64,000 bases of DNA from an uncultured Prevotella sp. (GCA_944321645.1 CALUMB010000001.1:32836-96835), one strand, 5' to 3'; counted from the stretch's first letter, positions 17,006 through 25,599 are shown. The notes: generated by a model from the sequence alone, not told the origin. Program-made: numbers and translations.

Positions 17006-17033
17006 AAGGCGTTGCGCAGGGGTTGCCTTATGG

Positions 17034-18059
17034 CTATTTGATTCCGCGCTTGTTGAGTGCGGCGGAATATCGTGCCGCGTTTTGAAGGTGTTCTTGGTAT
17101 GTCTTTGCGAAATTATGTGTGCCGGAAAAGTCTTCTTTTGCGCACATATAGAGGTAGTCGTGGTCTACGTGGTTGAGCACCGCGTCTATTGCTGCTATCG
17201 ACGCAATCTTGATTGGGCCGGGCGGGAGGCCGACATTCTTATATGTGTTGTACGGACTGTTTACGGACAACTGCTTGTGATATATCCTGCGCAGGCCGAA
17301 GTTCCTAAGCGCGAACTTGATGGTAGGGTCGGCTTGCAGTGGCATACCGGCTTTCAGGCGGTTGAGGTACATCCCGGCTATCATAGGCTTTTCGGCGTTG
17401 TTGGCCGTCTCTTCGTCTATTATGCTGGCCATCGTGGCCACCTCGATTGGAGTCAGCCCCATGGCCTCGGCCTGCTTAAGTCTCTTCCCGTTCCAGAAGG
17501 CGGCGTGCTCCTTGGCCATGCGCCCCGCCAGCTTGTCTATGCCGGTGTCCCAGTAGATGTTGTAGGTGTTTGGAATGAACATGGCCGGTATGGTGGTGGT
17601 GTCGTAGCCGAGGCCGGCGCAGAAGGCGGAGTCCGTGAGCGCGGATGCGATGGTGGCGCTGTCGAGCATCAGCTTGCGCGACAGCAGTGCGGCGAGCCTC
17701 TCCATGGTGCGGGCTTCGGGTATGGTAAGGTTGACGGGGCTTTGCGCACCGTTCTTCAGTTTCCGCAGCACCGCCACCGCGCTCTCGCCCGGATAGATGG
17801 CGTAGCGGCCCGTGCGTATGTTTTCGGCATAGCCGGTGTGGCGTGCCAAGGTGCAGAAGCCTGAAAAAGAGTGGCGCCTTGCCATTGGCGAGACCTTGGC
17901 GAACACAGAGTCTTGCGTGTCGTCGCCGTCGATGTATATGTATTGCACGGAGTCGCCCCGCAGCAATCCCGACGCGAAATAGTAGAGCAGCAGGGCGGCG
18001 GCAAGCACAAGGCACGCGCCTGCGGTGTAGAGGTAGACCCTTGGTTTGTTTGCTTTCAT
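17034..18059 (-). CDS. mltG: Endolytic murein transglycosylase MltG (YceG-like)
   Basis: Cleaves nascent peptidoglycan glycan strands in the periplasm, limiting their length. The 341-residue protein has an N-terminal signal anchor (residues 9-30), a LysM-like region (about 38-105, with IRTGRYAIYPGES) and the YceG catalytic domain, with FIPNTYNIYW, the motif ASIIDEET at 211-218, AGMYLNRLKAGMPLQADPT and NSPYNTYKNVGLPPGPI. The family's ExE reads D215-E-E217 here, a conservative change in the first acidic position. Normal length. It has its own -7 box and stands apart from the two-component operon upstream. Confidence 0.92.
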   Translation of the reverse strand: MKANKPRVYLYTAGACLVLAAALLLYYFASGLLRGDSVQYIYIDGDDTQDSVFAKVSPMARRHSFSGFCTLARHTGYAENIRTGRYAIYPGESAVAVLRKLKNGAQSPVNLTIPEARTMERLAALLSRKLMLDSATIASALTDSAFCAGLGYDTTTIPAMFIPNTYNIYWDTGIDKLAGRMAKEHAAFWNGKRLKQAEAMGLTPIEVATMASIIDEETANNAEKPMIAGMYLNRLKAGMPLQADPTIKFALRNFGLRRIYHKQLSVNSPYNTYKNVGLPPGPIKIASIAAIDAVLNHVDHDYLYMCAKEDFSGTHNFAKTYQEHLQNAARYSAALNKRGIK

Positions 18060-18084
18060 GTCTGTCCAATCGTTGTTTTTGATA

Positions 18085-18092
18085 CAAAGTTA
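18085..18092 (-). promoter_or_regulatory. -7 box (TAACTTTG) of mltG
   Basis: Minus-strand TAACTTTG, 26 bases upstream of the mltG ATG. Confidence 0.7.
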
Positions 18093-18304
18093 CACATTTC
18101 CCGCCAAAGGCGAAATGTTTCGCGGCTTTTTTCGCATTTTTGCATTAAGGGGAGTTTGCGTTGCTGCGGCTTGGAAGCCCAAGCTGTTGCATACGGTGTG
18201 TAGTATGGCCAAATCAAAGAATCGTGGCGGAAGGCGATTTGGAACTGTCAGAAAGGAATATGGCGAGGGCGCGTGTGGCCAGTGGGGAAAGCCCTGAAAG
18301 CATG

Positions 18305-18331
18305 GCGTCCGCCCAGTGGCAGGGCGGACGC
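18305..18331 (-). terminator. GC-rich hairpin after LytTR regulator
   Basis: GCGTCCGCCC (18305-18314) pairs perfectly with GGGCGGACGC (18322-18331), 12 bases beyond the response regulator stop. It lacks a U tract, so it may be a Rho-assisted end or a 3' stability element of the six-gene operon. Confidence 0.6.
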
Positions 18332-18342
18332 GTCAGGAGGTG

Positions 18343-19053
18343 TCACATCAGCGTGTGCTGGTCGATGTACGCCTGTATGTCGTCTTTGTACGTGTCGGAG
18401 ATGGGAATGTACGACTCGCCGAACACGAGGCGGAAGCGGTCTACCATCTCCACCTTGCTCATGTGGGCGATGTATGAGCGGTGGGTGCGCATGAACTCCG
18501 GCTTGGGGAGGTTGTCCTCTAGGTTTTTCATGTTCATAAGCGACATTATCTTCGTGCCGTCTTTGAGGTAGAACCTTACGTAGTCCTTCAAGCCCTCTAC
18601 GAAGAGGATGTCGTCAAGGCTCACCTTGATGAGTTTGTAGTCGCTCTTGACGAAGAGGAAGCGGTCTTGCCTGTATGCCTGACGCTTGCCTTTGAGGGTG
18701 AACCAGTCGAGCGCCTTCTTGGCGGCTTTGAGGAAGTCGTCGTAGCTGACGGGCTTCAGCAGGTAGTCCATGGCGTCCACCTTGTAGCCCTCGACGGCAT
18801 ATTGGCTGAAGGCGGTGGTGAAGATTACGCGGGTTTCCGACGGCAGTATCTTCGCAAACTCCACGCCGCTCAGTTCGGGCATCTGTATGTCGAGGAACAG
18901 CAGGTCTGCGGGGCTTTGCCTTATGTCCCTTATGGCGGAGCTGGCACTGTTGTATGCCCCGGTGAGTTTGAGGAAGGGAGTCTTCCTGACGTAGCTTGAC
19001 ATTAGTTCGGCGGCGAGGGGCTCGTCGTCAATTATTGCACACTTTAGTATCAT
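18343..19053 (-). CDS. LytTR-family response regulator
   Basis: A 236-residue DNA-binding response regulator. The receiver domain (1-120) has the acidic pair D9/D10, phosphoacceptor D55 (LLFLDIQMPE), a conserved Thr in FTTAF and Lys in LLKPV. The C-terminal LytTR domain (about 135-236) includes DILFVEGLKDYVRFYL and FMRTHRSYIAHMSKVE, typical of AlgR/LytR regulators. It overlaps the kinase gene by 26 bases and is the last gene of the efflux operon, so kinase, regulator and pump are almost certainly co-expressed. The likely target is the operon promoter; no LytTR site was identified with confidence. Confidence 0.92.
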   Translation of the reverse strand: MILKCAIIDDEPLAAELMSSYVRKTPFLKLTGAYNSASSAIRDIRQSPADLLFLDIQMPELSGVEFAKILPSETRVIFTTAFSQYAVEGYKVDAMDYLLKPVSYDDFLKAAKKALDWFTLKGKRQAYRQDRFLFVKSDYKLIKVSLDDILFVEGLKDYVRFYLKDGTKIMSLMNMKNLEDNLPKPEFMRTHRSYIAHMSKVEMVDRFRLVFGESYIPISDTYKDDIQAYIDQHTLM

Positions 19054-20095
19054 ATAGAGTTATCTTTGATGAATATTCCTTGCCGTCTGGCGTAGTGCCA
19101 GACGTCCATTCATATTTGCCAGGGTACATAAGCTCCAGCCGCTTGGCCACCTGCGCGAGGCCGATGCCGTGGCCGCTGCGGTCGCAGTCGCCCTTCGGGT
19201 GGTTGCTGTTCCTTATGAGGCAGGTGACGCTTTTATCGTCGGCTTCAATTTTTATGTGGACGTAGCTCGGCCCGTCGGCACTTACGCCGTGCTTGAATGC
19301 GTTCTCGACGAGGGAAATGAAGATGAGCGGTGCTACGTTGGCGCGGCAGGGGCTGGGCAGGCTGTAGTCAAACTTCACGTCGACGCTCGGCGCGAGCCGC
19401 ATCTTCATCAGGCTGATGTAATTAGACAGAAACTGCACTTCGCCTTCGAGGCTGACGTACTCCTGCTGGTTGTCGTAGAGGATGTGGCGCAACAGCTTGC
19501 CCAATTCGAGTATTGCGGATTGGGCGCGGCATGGGTCTATCCCGGCGAGGGCGTAGATGTTGTTGAGAGTGTTGAGCAGGAAGTGGGGGTTTATCTGCGA
19601 GCGGAGGTTTTGCAGTTCGGCTTTGGCCCTGGCCGACTCGGCCTCGCGCTTGGCGTTTTCTATAGCTTGCCAGCGCATGGCCAGTTGTGTGGCAGTGGCC
19701 ACGGCGGCAGATATTGTAAGGTTGAAGATGTTTCTGAGTATGAAAAGTGGGGCCATGTGGCTGGTTATTTCTGGTGGCTCGCCGCTGAAAGGCTTACCGC
19801 GGTCGAACGCTTGGTGTACGCCTTCTATCCACACATGGACGAAAATCCCCGCGCAGACAATCATTGCTGCGTTGACTACCCAATACATTTTGCGCTTCCC
19901 GCCAATGAAGTATTTTGGCGTGAGGATGAAGTAATTGACGTAGAACACGACAATGAGCGACAGCGGGCTCATGCCCATGCAGAGCATTTCCTGCCATGAA
20001 ACGTCGTCCTTGCGGCCGAAGATCATCATCGGTGATATGAAAATCATTGTCCAGATGGCCGCGTGGATAGTGAAAGCCACTTTCTTGCTATTCAT
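19028..20095 (-). CDS. LytS/YehU-type sensor histidine kinase
   Basis: A 355-residue membrane kinase of the His_kinase (PF06580) type. About four membrane helices occupy residues 8-27, 42-60, 72-92 and 115-138; a linker helix (about 142-165) leads to the H-box SQINPHFLLNTLNNIYALA with phosphoacceptor H171, then an N-box (LVENAFKHG) and a G-box (GHGIGLAQVAKRL). There is no large sensory domain, so the signal is probably sensed in the membrane. Its 3' end overlaps the response regulator by 26 bases, and its start overlaps the MacB permease stop by 8, giving tight coupling. Confidence 0.92.
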   Translation of the reverse strand: MNSKKVAFTIHAAIWTMIFISPMMIFGRKDDVSWQEMLCMGMSPLSLIVVFYVNYFILTPKYFIGGKRKMYWVVNAAMIVCAGIFVHVWIEGVHQAFDRGKPFSGEPPEITSHMAPLFILRNIFNLTISAAVATATQLAMRWQAIENAKREAESARAKAELQNLRSQINPHFLLNTLNNIYALAGIDPCRAQSAILELGKLLRHILYDNQQEYVSLEGEVQFLSNYISLMKMRLAPSVDVKFDYSLPSPCRANVAPLIFISLVENAFKHGVSADGPSYVHIKIEADDKSVTCLIRNSNHPKGDCDRSGHGIGLAQVAKRLELMYPGKYEWTSGTTPDGKEYSSKITLYDTKVCNN

Positions 20096-21326
20096 ACCGC
20101 AAGGCTTCTATCGGGTCTAACTGCGCTGCTTTTTTTGCCGGATACCACCCAAAGAACACGCCCGTTAGCGTGCATACGGCAAAGCTCATGGCGATTGTCC
20201 AGGCCTGGATGGCAATAGGCCAATGGGCGAATGCCTTGATGGAATAGGATGCCCCTATGCCGAGAGCCACGCCGATGACGCCTCCGGTGACGCTAAGCAG
20301 TATGGCCTCGATGAGAAATTGGTTGAGGATGTCGATGCCCCTCGCGCCCACGCTCATGCGGAGTCCAATCTCCCTGGTGCGTTCCGTCACACTGACATAC
20401 ATGATGTTCATTATGCCGATGCCGCCGACAATGAGCGAAATGCCGGCCACGCAGCCGAGCAGGATGGTGAGCATGTCGGTCGTAGAGTTCATCATCGAGG
20501 CCAGTTCTTCCTGCGAGCGTATGGTGAAGTCGTCCTCGTCGGCCTCCGTCGTCTCTGTTGCATCCTTCAGTTTGTGGTTGTGGCGCAGTATGGCGGCAAT
20601 CTCTTCGGTGGCTTTGTCGGTTGCATTTTCGGTGATGGCAGAGCATTGTATGCCGCCAAGGTATGTCTGGGCTAGTATGCGTTTCATCACCGCCGTGTAC
20701 GGGGCGAGCACCAAGTCGTCCTGATCCATGCCCATGGAGTTGTATCCTTTCTTCTTGAGCACGCCTATAACGCGGAATGGTATGGAGTTGAACCGCACAA
20801 CCTTGCCCACAGGGTCGCTGCCGTCGGGAAAGAGGTTGTCCACCACGGTCTGCCCCAACAGGCACACTTTTGCGCTTGTCTTAATGTCTGTGTCGGTGAA
20901 GATTTCGCCGTCGGCCACGCTTATCTGCCTGATTTCAAGGTAATCTTGGTTCACACCGTAGATTGTGGACGGGGCATTCTCGTTGCCATAGATGAACTGC
21001 CCGCTGCTCGACACCATGGGGCTTACGGCCTTGACATACTTGCATTGGTCCTTGATGGACTCGTAGTCGCTCAGCTTGAGCGTCTCCATGGCCGATGCTT
21101 CCTGCCTTACGCCTCCGCGGCGGTCAGCCCCAGGGCTTATCATTATCATGTTCGACCCCATCTCGGCTATGTTGGCCTGTATGCTCTGCTTGGTGCCTTG
21201 GCCGACGGCGAGCATGGTTATCACCGACGCGATGCCGATGATTATGCCCAGGGCGGTGAGGAAAGAGCGGGTCTTGTTGGCGGCGATGGCCCGCAGCGCT
21301 ATCTTAAACAGGTTTGTGTAGTTCAT
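20088..21326 (-). CDS. MacB-type ABC transporter permease (FtsX family)
   Basis: A 412-residue inner-membrane subunit. A first helix near residues 20-42 precedes a large periplasmic MacB_PCD domain (about 45-255), and three more helices at about 285-310, 335-360 and 370-395 form the FtsX domain (MYVSVTERTREIGLRMSVGAR, then ILNQFLIEAILLSVTGG). It ends with FFGWYPAKKAAQLDPIEALRYE, the family's standard C-terminus. Unlike E. coli MacB, the ATPase is a separate polypeptide encoded two bases upstream. It forms a tripartite mechanotransmission pump with the MacA- and TolC-like neighbours; cargo unknown. Confidence 0.92.
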   Translation of the reverse strand: MNYTNLFKIALRAIAANKTRSFLTALGIIIGIASVITMLAVGQGTKQSIQANIAEMGSNMIMISPGADRRGGVRQEASAMETLKLSDYESIKDQCKYVKAVSPMVSSSGQFIYGNENAPSTIYGVNQDYLEIRQISVADGEIFTDTDIKTSAKVCLLGQTVVDNLFPDGSDPVGKVVRFNSIPFRVIGVLKKKGYNSMGMDQDDLVLAPYTAVMKRILAQTYLGGIQCSAITENATDKATEEIAAILRHNHKLKDATETTEADEDDFTIRSQEELASMMNSTTDMLTILLGCVAGISLIVGGIGIMNIMYVSVTERTREIGLRMSVGARGIDILNQFLIEAILLSVTGGVIGVALGIGASYSIKAFAHWPIAIQAWTIAMSFAVCTLTGVFFGWYPAKKAAQLDPIEALRYE

Positions 21327-21328
21327 TT

Positions 21329-22087
21329 CTATTCGTCGGTGTTTGGCGGCAACGCGGCCAACCCTTCGGCGGCCGACATTACGTTGTTGTTGTATTCGTC
21401 GCTGATGACATGGCCGTCGCGCAGCATTATGTTGCGTTCGGAGTAGTTTGCTATGTCTGGGTTGTGCGTAACGAATATGATGGTGCGCCCCTCTGCGTGT
21501 AGCTTTTGGAAGAGCACGAGTATCTCGAACGACGTCCTTGTGTCGAGGTTGCCCGTGGCTTCGTCGGCCAATATCACGGCAGGGTCGTTCACGAGCGCCC
21601 TTGCTATTGCCACGCGCTGCATCTGTCCGCCCGACATCTGGTTGGACTTGTGGTAGAGGCGGTCGCCAAGCCCCACGGCTTTTAGCGCGGCTATGGCCTT
21701 TTCGCGCCGCTGTGCCGCGCTGAAGGCGGTGTTGTACATTAGGGGCAGCTCTACGTTCTCAACGCTTGTGGTCTTGGGCAGCAGGTTGTAGTTCTGGAAT
21801 ATGAAGCCAATCTTTCTGTTGCGGAGCACAGCCCGCTGCGACTTGGACATTTCCCTCACCGGCACGCCATCGAGGTAGTACTCTCCTTTTGACGGTGTGT
21901 CGAGGCAGCCCAGTTGGTTGAGCAGTGTAGACTTGCCAGAGCCGGACTTGCCCATGATGGTGACAAACTCGCCCTCGTATATCTTGAAGCTCACTCCGCG
22001 CAGGGCGTGGACGGTCTCGCCGCCAACGATGAAGTCGCGTCTTACGTCGCGTAGTTCTATCACCGCTTTCCTGTCGTGTACCTCCAT
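21329..22087 (-). CDS. MacB/LolD-type ABC transporter ATP-binding protein
   Basis: A 252-residue ATPase powering the permease encoded next. Walker A GKSGSGKSTLLNQLG (about residues 42-56), Q-loop FIFQNYNLLPKTT, signature MSGGQMQRVAIARAL, Walker B VILADEATGNLD and the H-loop TH (VTHNPDIA). These spellings are those of the MacB/LolD/FtsE branch. The C-terminus extends about 20 residues past the core (NNNVMSAAEGLAALPPNTDE). Spaced two bases from both neighbours in the operon. Confidence 0.94.
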   Translation of the reverse strand: MEVHDRKAVIELRDVRRDFIVGGETVHALRGVSFKIYEGEFVTIMGKSGSGKSTLLNQLGCLDTPSKGEYYLDGVPVREMSKSQRAVLRNRKIGFIFQNYNLLPKTTSVENVELPLMYNTAFSAAQRREKAIAALKAVGLGDRLYHKSNQMSGGQMQRVAIARALVNDPAVILADEATGNLDTRTSFEILVLFQKLHAEGRTIIFVTHNPDIANYSERNIMLRDGHVISDEYNNNVMSAAEGLAALPPNTDE

Positions 22088-22089
22088 GG

Positions 22090-23265
22090 CTATTTCTTTT
22101 TGTCTTTCTTTGGGGGGCCAGGGGCGAACGGCGATTGTTCCTGTGGCATTTCCGTTAGTGCCTCGTCTGTCGTTTCGTCTACGCCGGTCACAATTTCAGT
22201 GCCGTTGGCGATGCCTTTAAGTATCTCGGTGTGCGTGCCGTCGGACATTCCGATTTGCACGGCGTGTGCCTTGAGCGTGTTGCCGGATTTTGTCCACACC
22301 TTGTTCTTGCCATTGCAGTCCTCTATTTTGCAGTCGCCCACGGTTTCTTTTGTGGGAGTGAAGCGCAATGCTTTGCTCGGAACGCATACTGCCCCATGCT
22401 TTTCGGCCGTGTAGATGGTGACGTTGGCCGTCAGTCCTGGCTTAAGTTTCAGGTCGGCATTTGGCGCACTGATTACCACTTCGTATGTCACCACGTTGTT
22501 GTCTTCTGTGGCTTCCTGCCTTACTTGCGTTACCTTGCCTTCAAAGGTGTCGTTGGGGTACGCATCAACCGTGAATGTTGCCCGCTCGCCTTCCTTCACG
22601 CCGCCTATGTCAGCTTCGTCAACGTCGGCTATTACGCGCATATCTGTAAGGTCTTGCGCGATGGTGAACAGTTCCGGGGTGCTGTAGCTTGCGGCCACCG
22701 TTTGCCCTTCCTCAACTTCCTTTGACAGTACGATGCCGTCGATAGGTGACGTGATGGTGGCATAACCAAGGTTGGTTTGCGCCTTTTTCACAGTTTCAGA
22801 GGCCGTGGCCACGTTGTCCTTGGCTGTTTGGTAGCTTAGCCTGGCGTTTTCAAACTCGTCTGCGCTGACAAGCCCTTTTTCGTATAGGGCCTTGTATCTT
22901 TTGTAGTTGGCCTCTTGGTAGTTGAGCGTGCTTTGTGCGCTTGAGTGGTTTGCCTTGGCCGTGTTCAGCTCGCTTATGAGGTTTGTCCTGTCAAGCTCGG
23001 CTATCACCTGCCCCTTTTTCACGATGCTGTTGTAGTCTACGTATATGTTGCTGATGATTCCCGACACCTGCGTTCCCACCGTGACCGACGTCACCGGCTC
23101 AATGGTGCCTGTCGCGGTGATGCTGTTCTGTATGTTTGCAGGCTCCACTTTGGCAGTGGCAAACTCAATCTGCCTTTCCGTTTTTTTGCCTGACTGGAGC
23201 CAGGCTGCCAAGGCCACGATGGCGATGCCGATGGCTCCAATCCACACTTTGCTAATCTTCTTCAT
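22090..23265 (-). CDS. MacA-like periplasmic adaptor (membrane fusion protein)
   Basis: A 391-residue adaptor linking the inner-membrane MacB-type transporter to a TolC-type duct. It has an N-terminal anchor (residues 6-24, IGAIGIAIVALAAWL), a barrel-sandwich/lipoyl domain split around a helical hairpin (about 95-180, with repeated ANHSSAQSTLNYQEANYKRY coiled-coil text), then beta-barrel and membrane-proximal domains (PGLTANVTIYTAEKHGAVCVPSKAL). The Lys-rich C-terminus (PPKKDKKK) is short and cytosol-like, possibly just disordered. Second gene of the operon. Confidence 0.9.
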   Translation of the reverse strand: MKKISKVWIGAIGIAIVALAAWLQSGKKTERQIEFATAKVEPANIQNSITATGTIEPVTSVTVGTQVSGIISNIYVDYNSIVKKGQVIAELDRTNLISELNTAKANHSSAQSTLNYQEANYKRYKALYEKGLVSADEFENARLSYQTAKDNVATASETVKKAQTNLGYATITSPIDGIVLSKEVEEGQTVAASYSTPELFTIAQDLTDMRVIADVDEADIGGVKEGERATFTVDAYPNDTFEGKVTQVRQEATEDNNVVTYEVVISAPNADLKLKPGLTANVTIYTAEKHGAVCVPSKALRFTPTKETVGDCKIEDCNGKNKVWTKSGNTLKAHAVQIGMSDGTHTEILKGIANGTEIVTGVDETTDEALTEMPQEQSPFAPGPPKKDKKK

Positions 23266-23277
23266 GTATTTTGGCTG

Positions 23278-24624
23278 TTAAATGTTCAGTGGTTCTCCTT
23301 TGTAAAACCTCAGCATCTGCTGGTCGAGGATGGTCATGTACTTGCTTTGCAGCATGTTTTGCTGCGCTTCCATGAGGTTTGACTTCCCGGTCATAAGCTC
23401 TACGATGTTCTTAAGCCCAAGCTTGAACTGCTCGCTTAGCAGGTCGTAGCTTGCCTGTTCGCTCTCTACGCTCGCCTTTGCCGCCACAAACTTTTGCTGG
23501 TTGGTGTTTGCGTCGAGCCAGTAGCCCTTGATTGTGCTGTAAAGCTCTTTCTGCTTGTCGCGCAAGTCGAGCTGGCTTTGTTCCAGCTGTATTTTTGCTT
23601 TGTTGATGGATGTCTTTGCACTCCTGTTGTCGAAGATGGGGACGCTTAGCGTTGCCCCTATCGAAGCGTCGAAGTTTGTCTTGAACTGCCGCCCCCAACT
23701 GTTGTCGTTCATTGATGTCGTGCTTGTTCCAACGCTTCCGTTGAGGCTTATGGTGGGCATTCTTCCCGCCTTGGCTATCGACAGGCTAAGCCCGCTGCCT
23801 TCTATGGCGAGCCTGCCGCTTTTTATCTCCGGGCGCGTGGCCATGGCTGCCTCGTATGTCTCTGAAAGCGAAGGTATGGTTGAAAGTGCGCTTTCGTCGG
23901 TCGTCGTCGGCCTGTATATGTCAAATTCAGCGTCGCCGCTTATCTCGAGAAGCTGCTTGAGTTGCAGCTTGTAGTTTGCGAGGTTGCTTTCCGCCTCGAC
24001 TATTGTGTACTTGTCTTGCGCCGTCTGGGCGGTTAGCTGGGCCACGTCCGCTTTCGACATTTTGCCCAAGGCGAGCATTTCCTTGCCCTTCTGTTCGTTT
24101 TTGAGGCTCGTCTCGTAGCTTTGCTTGCAGACATCTATTGCTTCCGCAAGGTATAGCACTTGCACGTAGAGCTGCGCGATTTGCTCCTGTATAGAGTTGG
24201 CTGTTGCGGCGGAGTCGAGTTCTGCCTGTTCGGCGTTGAGCTTGCCCAGCCTCGCGTTGTTGCGGTTTTTGTTGCCGTTCCACACAGTCCAGCTTGCGCT
24301 GATGCCATAGCTGCCGTTGTAGTATGTCTTGTTCACGCTTGTGGAGACTGTGCCGTTTGCCACTGTGCTTATGCCCGAGTTCACCCACGGCCTGTAGCCG
24401 CCGGAGTGGGTGGTCGAAAAGTTCAGCGAGGGGAACAGTTCCGACTTGGCCTGCTTCCAGTCCTCGATTGCGGACTGTTTGTCCAGCCGCGACTTTTGTA
24501 GGCTGATGTTGTTTGCCATCGCATAGTCGATGCACTCTTCAAGCGTCCATTGCTTTGGCTCTTGGGCGGCGGCCAGCTTGGCTGCCATTAATAAAGCTGC
24601 GGCAAGCATTGTCCGTTTCTTCAT
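23278..24624 (-). CDS. TolC family outer membrane efflux protein
   Basis: A 448-residue outer-membrane channel with a Sec signal peptide (MKKRTMLAAALLMAAKLAAAQ) and two OEP repeats of long helices with many Ala, Gln and Leu (about 28-215 and 235-440), including WTLEECIDYAMANNISLQKSRL at the start of the first repeat, the typical opening of Bacteroidetes TolC proteins. First gene of the TolC-MacA-MacB-kinase-regulator operon, preceded by a -7 box. Provides the outer-membrane exit duct for the pump. Confidence 0.93.
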   Translation of the reverse strand: MKKRTMLAAALLMAAKLAAAQEPKQWTLEECIDYAMANNISLQKSRLDKQSAIEDWKQAKSELFPSLNFSTTHSGGYRPWVNSGISTVANGTVSTSVNKTYYNGSYGISASWTVWNGNKNRNNARLGKLNAEQAELDSAATANSIQEQIAQLYVQVLYLAEAIDVCKQSYETSLKNEQKGKEMLALGKMSKADVAQLTAQTAQDKYTIVEAESNLANYKLQLKQLLEISGDAEFDIYRPTTTDESALSTIPSLSETYEAAMATRPEIKSGRLAIEGSGLSLSIAKAGRMPTISLNGSVGTSTTSMNDNSWGRQFKTNFDASIGATLSVPIFDNRSAKTSINKAKIQLEQSQLDLRDKQKELYSTIKGYWLDANTNQQKFVAAKASVESEQASYDLLSEQFKLGLKNIVELMTGKSNLMEAQQNMLQSKYMTILDQQMLRFYKGEPLNI

Positions 24625-24652
24625 ATTGTGCTGTCTGTTTTTTAATTCTGTG

Positions 24653-24660
24653 CAAAGTTA
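24653..24660 (-). promoter_or_regulatory. -7 box (TAACTTTG) of efflux operon
   Basis: Minus-strand TAACTTTG, 29 bases upstream of the TolC ATG at 24624. Likely the single promoter of the six-gene operon. Confidence 0.7.
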
Positions 24661-24711
24661 TGAAGAAAAAGCCGACTTCAAAAAAAATATATATGTTTGT
24701 GGCCTGTTAAT

Positions 24712-24757
24712 AGCGTTAAACACCCAAATCTTCGATAAGATTTGGGTGTTTAACGCT
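24712..24757 (-). terminator. Perfect 21-bp inverted repeat after ribE
   Basis: The arm 24712-24732 (AGCGTTAAACACCCAAATCTT is its content, 21 bases in two parts: AGCGTTAAAC + ACCCAAATCTT) pairs without mismatch with 24737-24757; the loop is CGAT. It begins at the ribE stop codon. Probably a terminator, unusually long and AT-rich. Confidence 0.7.
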
Positions 24758-25359
24758 TATTTGAATTGTTGTAGACGGGCGATGTATTTGCCGAGAATGT
24801 CAAACTCTATGTTCACGACCGTGCCAATTTTAATGTCGCAGAAGTTTGTGTGCTCAAACGTGTAGGGTATTATCGCGACCTGGAATGTGTTGGCCGTGGG
24901 GTTGCACACTGTCAGCGAGACGCCGTTTACGGTTACGCTTCCCTTGTCAACGGTGAAGTAGCCGTTGCGCGCCATCTCCAAGTCTTGCTTGTATTCAAAG
25001 GTGAAGTATGTGCTTCCGTCGGCATCTTTCATGTCTATGCAGCGTGCCGTCTCGTCCACGTGGCCTTGCACGATGTGGCCGTCGAGCCGCCCGTTCATTA
25101 GCATCGAGCGTTCCACGTTCACTTTGTCGCCTGCTTTTAGCAACCCAAGGTTGCTTCGTTCGAGCGTCTCCTTCATTGCCGTCACGGTGTATGTGCCGCC
25201 ATCTATGGCCACTACAGTGAGGCACACTCCGTTGTGTGCCACGCTTTGGTCTATCTTCAGCTCGCCTGCGAACGAGCATTCCAGCGTGAAGTCGATGTTT
25301 TCGCGGTCTTTGTTTACAGCCACGACAGTGGCGCATTCCTCAACTATTCCTGAGAACAT
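24757..25359 (-). CDS. ribE: Riboflavin synthase, alpha chain
   Basis: Dismutates two 6,7-dimethyl-8-ribityllumazine molecules to riboflavin. The 200-residue protein shows the two lumazine-binding barrels: MFSGIVEECATVVAV and NGVCLTVV in the first (1-97), GHIVQGHVDETARC and GVSLTVCNPTANTFQVAIIPYTFEHTNF in the second. The start MFSGIVEE at 25359 is the near-universal N-terminus of the family. The frame stays open upstream to 25500 (47 extra codons), which I regard as leader. Single gene, unlinked here to other rib genes. Confidence 0.94.
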   Translation of the reverse strand: MFSGIVEECATVVAVNKDRENIDFTLECSFAGELKIDQSVAHNGVCLTVVAIDGGTYTVTAMKETLERSNLGLLKAGDKVNVERSMLMNGRLDGHIVQGHVDETARCIDMKDADGSTYFTFEYKQDLEMARNGYFTVDKGSVTVNGVSLTVCNPTANTFQVAIIPYTFEHTNFCDIKIGTVVNIEFDILGKYIARLQQFK

Positions 25360-25591
25360 TGTGCTAAGTGTGTTAGGTGAAAAAGAGTAAGGTCGTACCG
25401 ATGATGTGATGAAAACTCCTATTTGCATAAGATTTGAGAGTTCCCTGTCTTTGTAATCCACCGGCATTTCTGCTCCCATTTCTGGTATGTGGCCCGCCAT
25501 TGATCAGCGATTGCTTCTCGGTTTTCGTTTTTATTTGATGAGTATCCCAATCTAACCGATACGACCTATTTCTTGTTTGTTTTTTCTAATG
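25360..25591 (-). other. Long leader of ribE
   Basis: About 225 bases separate the -7 box from the ribE ATG. The leader carries an in-frame open stretch from an ATG at 25500 that reads through into ribE without a stop. I looked for the FMN riboswitch core (GGGGCAGGG, ACCGGCGGT) and did not find it. No terminator hairpin is evident. Confidence 0.5.
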
Positions 25592-25599
25592 CAAAGATA
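25592..25599 (-). promoter_or_regulatory. -7 box (TATCTTTG) of ribE
   Basis: Minus-strand TATCTTTG in an AT-rich stretch; the only good match between ribE and the GGGtGRT gene. Confidence 0.6.

Larger units (their letters stand above)
16279..17006. other. Intergenic gap holding 22-bp array copy 2
   Basis: About 750 bases between the serS promoter and the 3' end of mltG. It holds the four-unit array at 16596-16683 and a terminator-like hairpin for mltG at its right end. The remaining text is G/T-rich with no open frame that I could support. Confidence 0.65.

Noticed and set aside
17416-17424. Asp in place of the first Glu of the MltG ExE motif as a dead enzyme
   Set aside because: Conservative change, second Glu retained and the rest of the active site intact; inactivity cannot be claimed.
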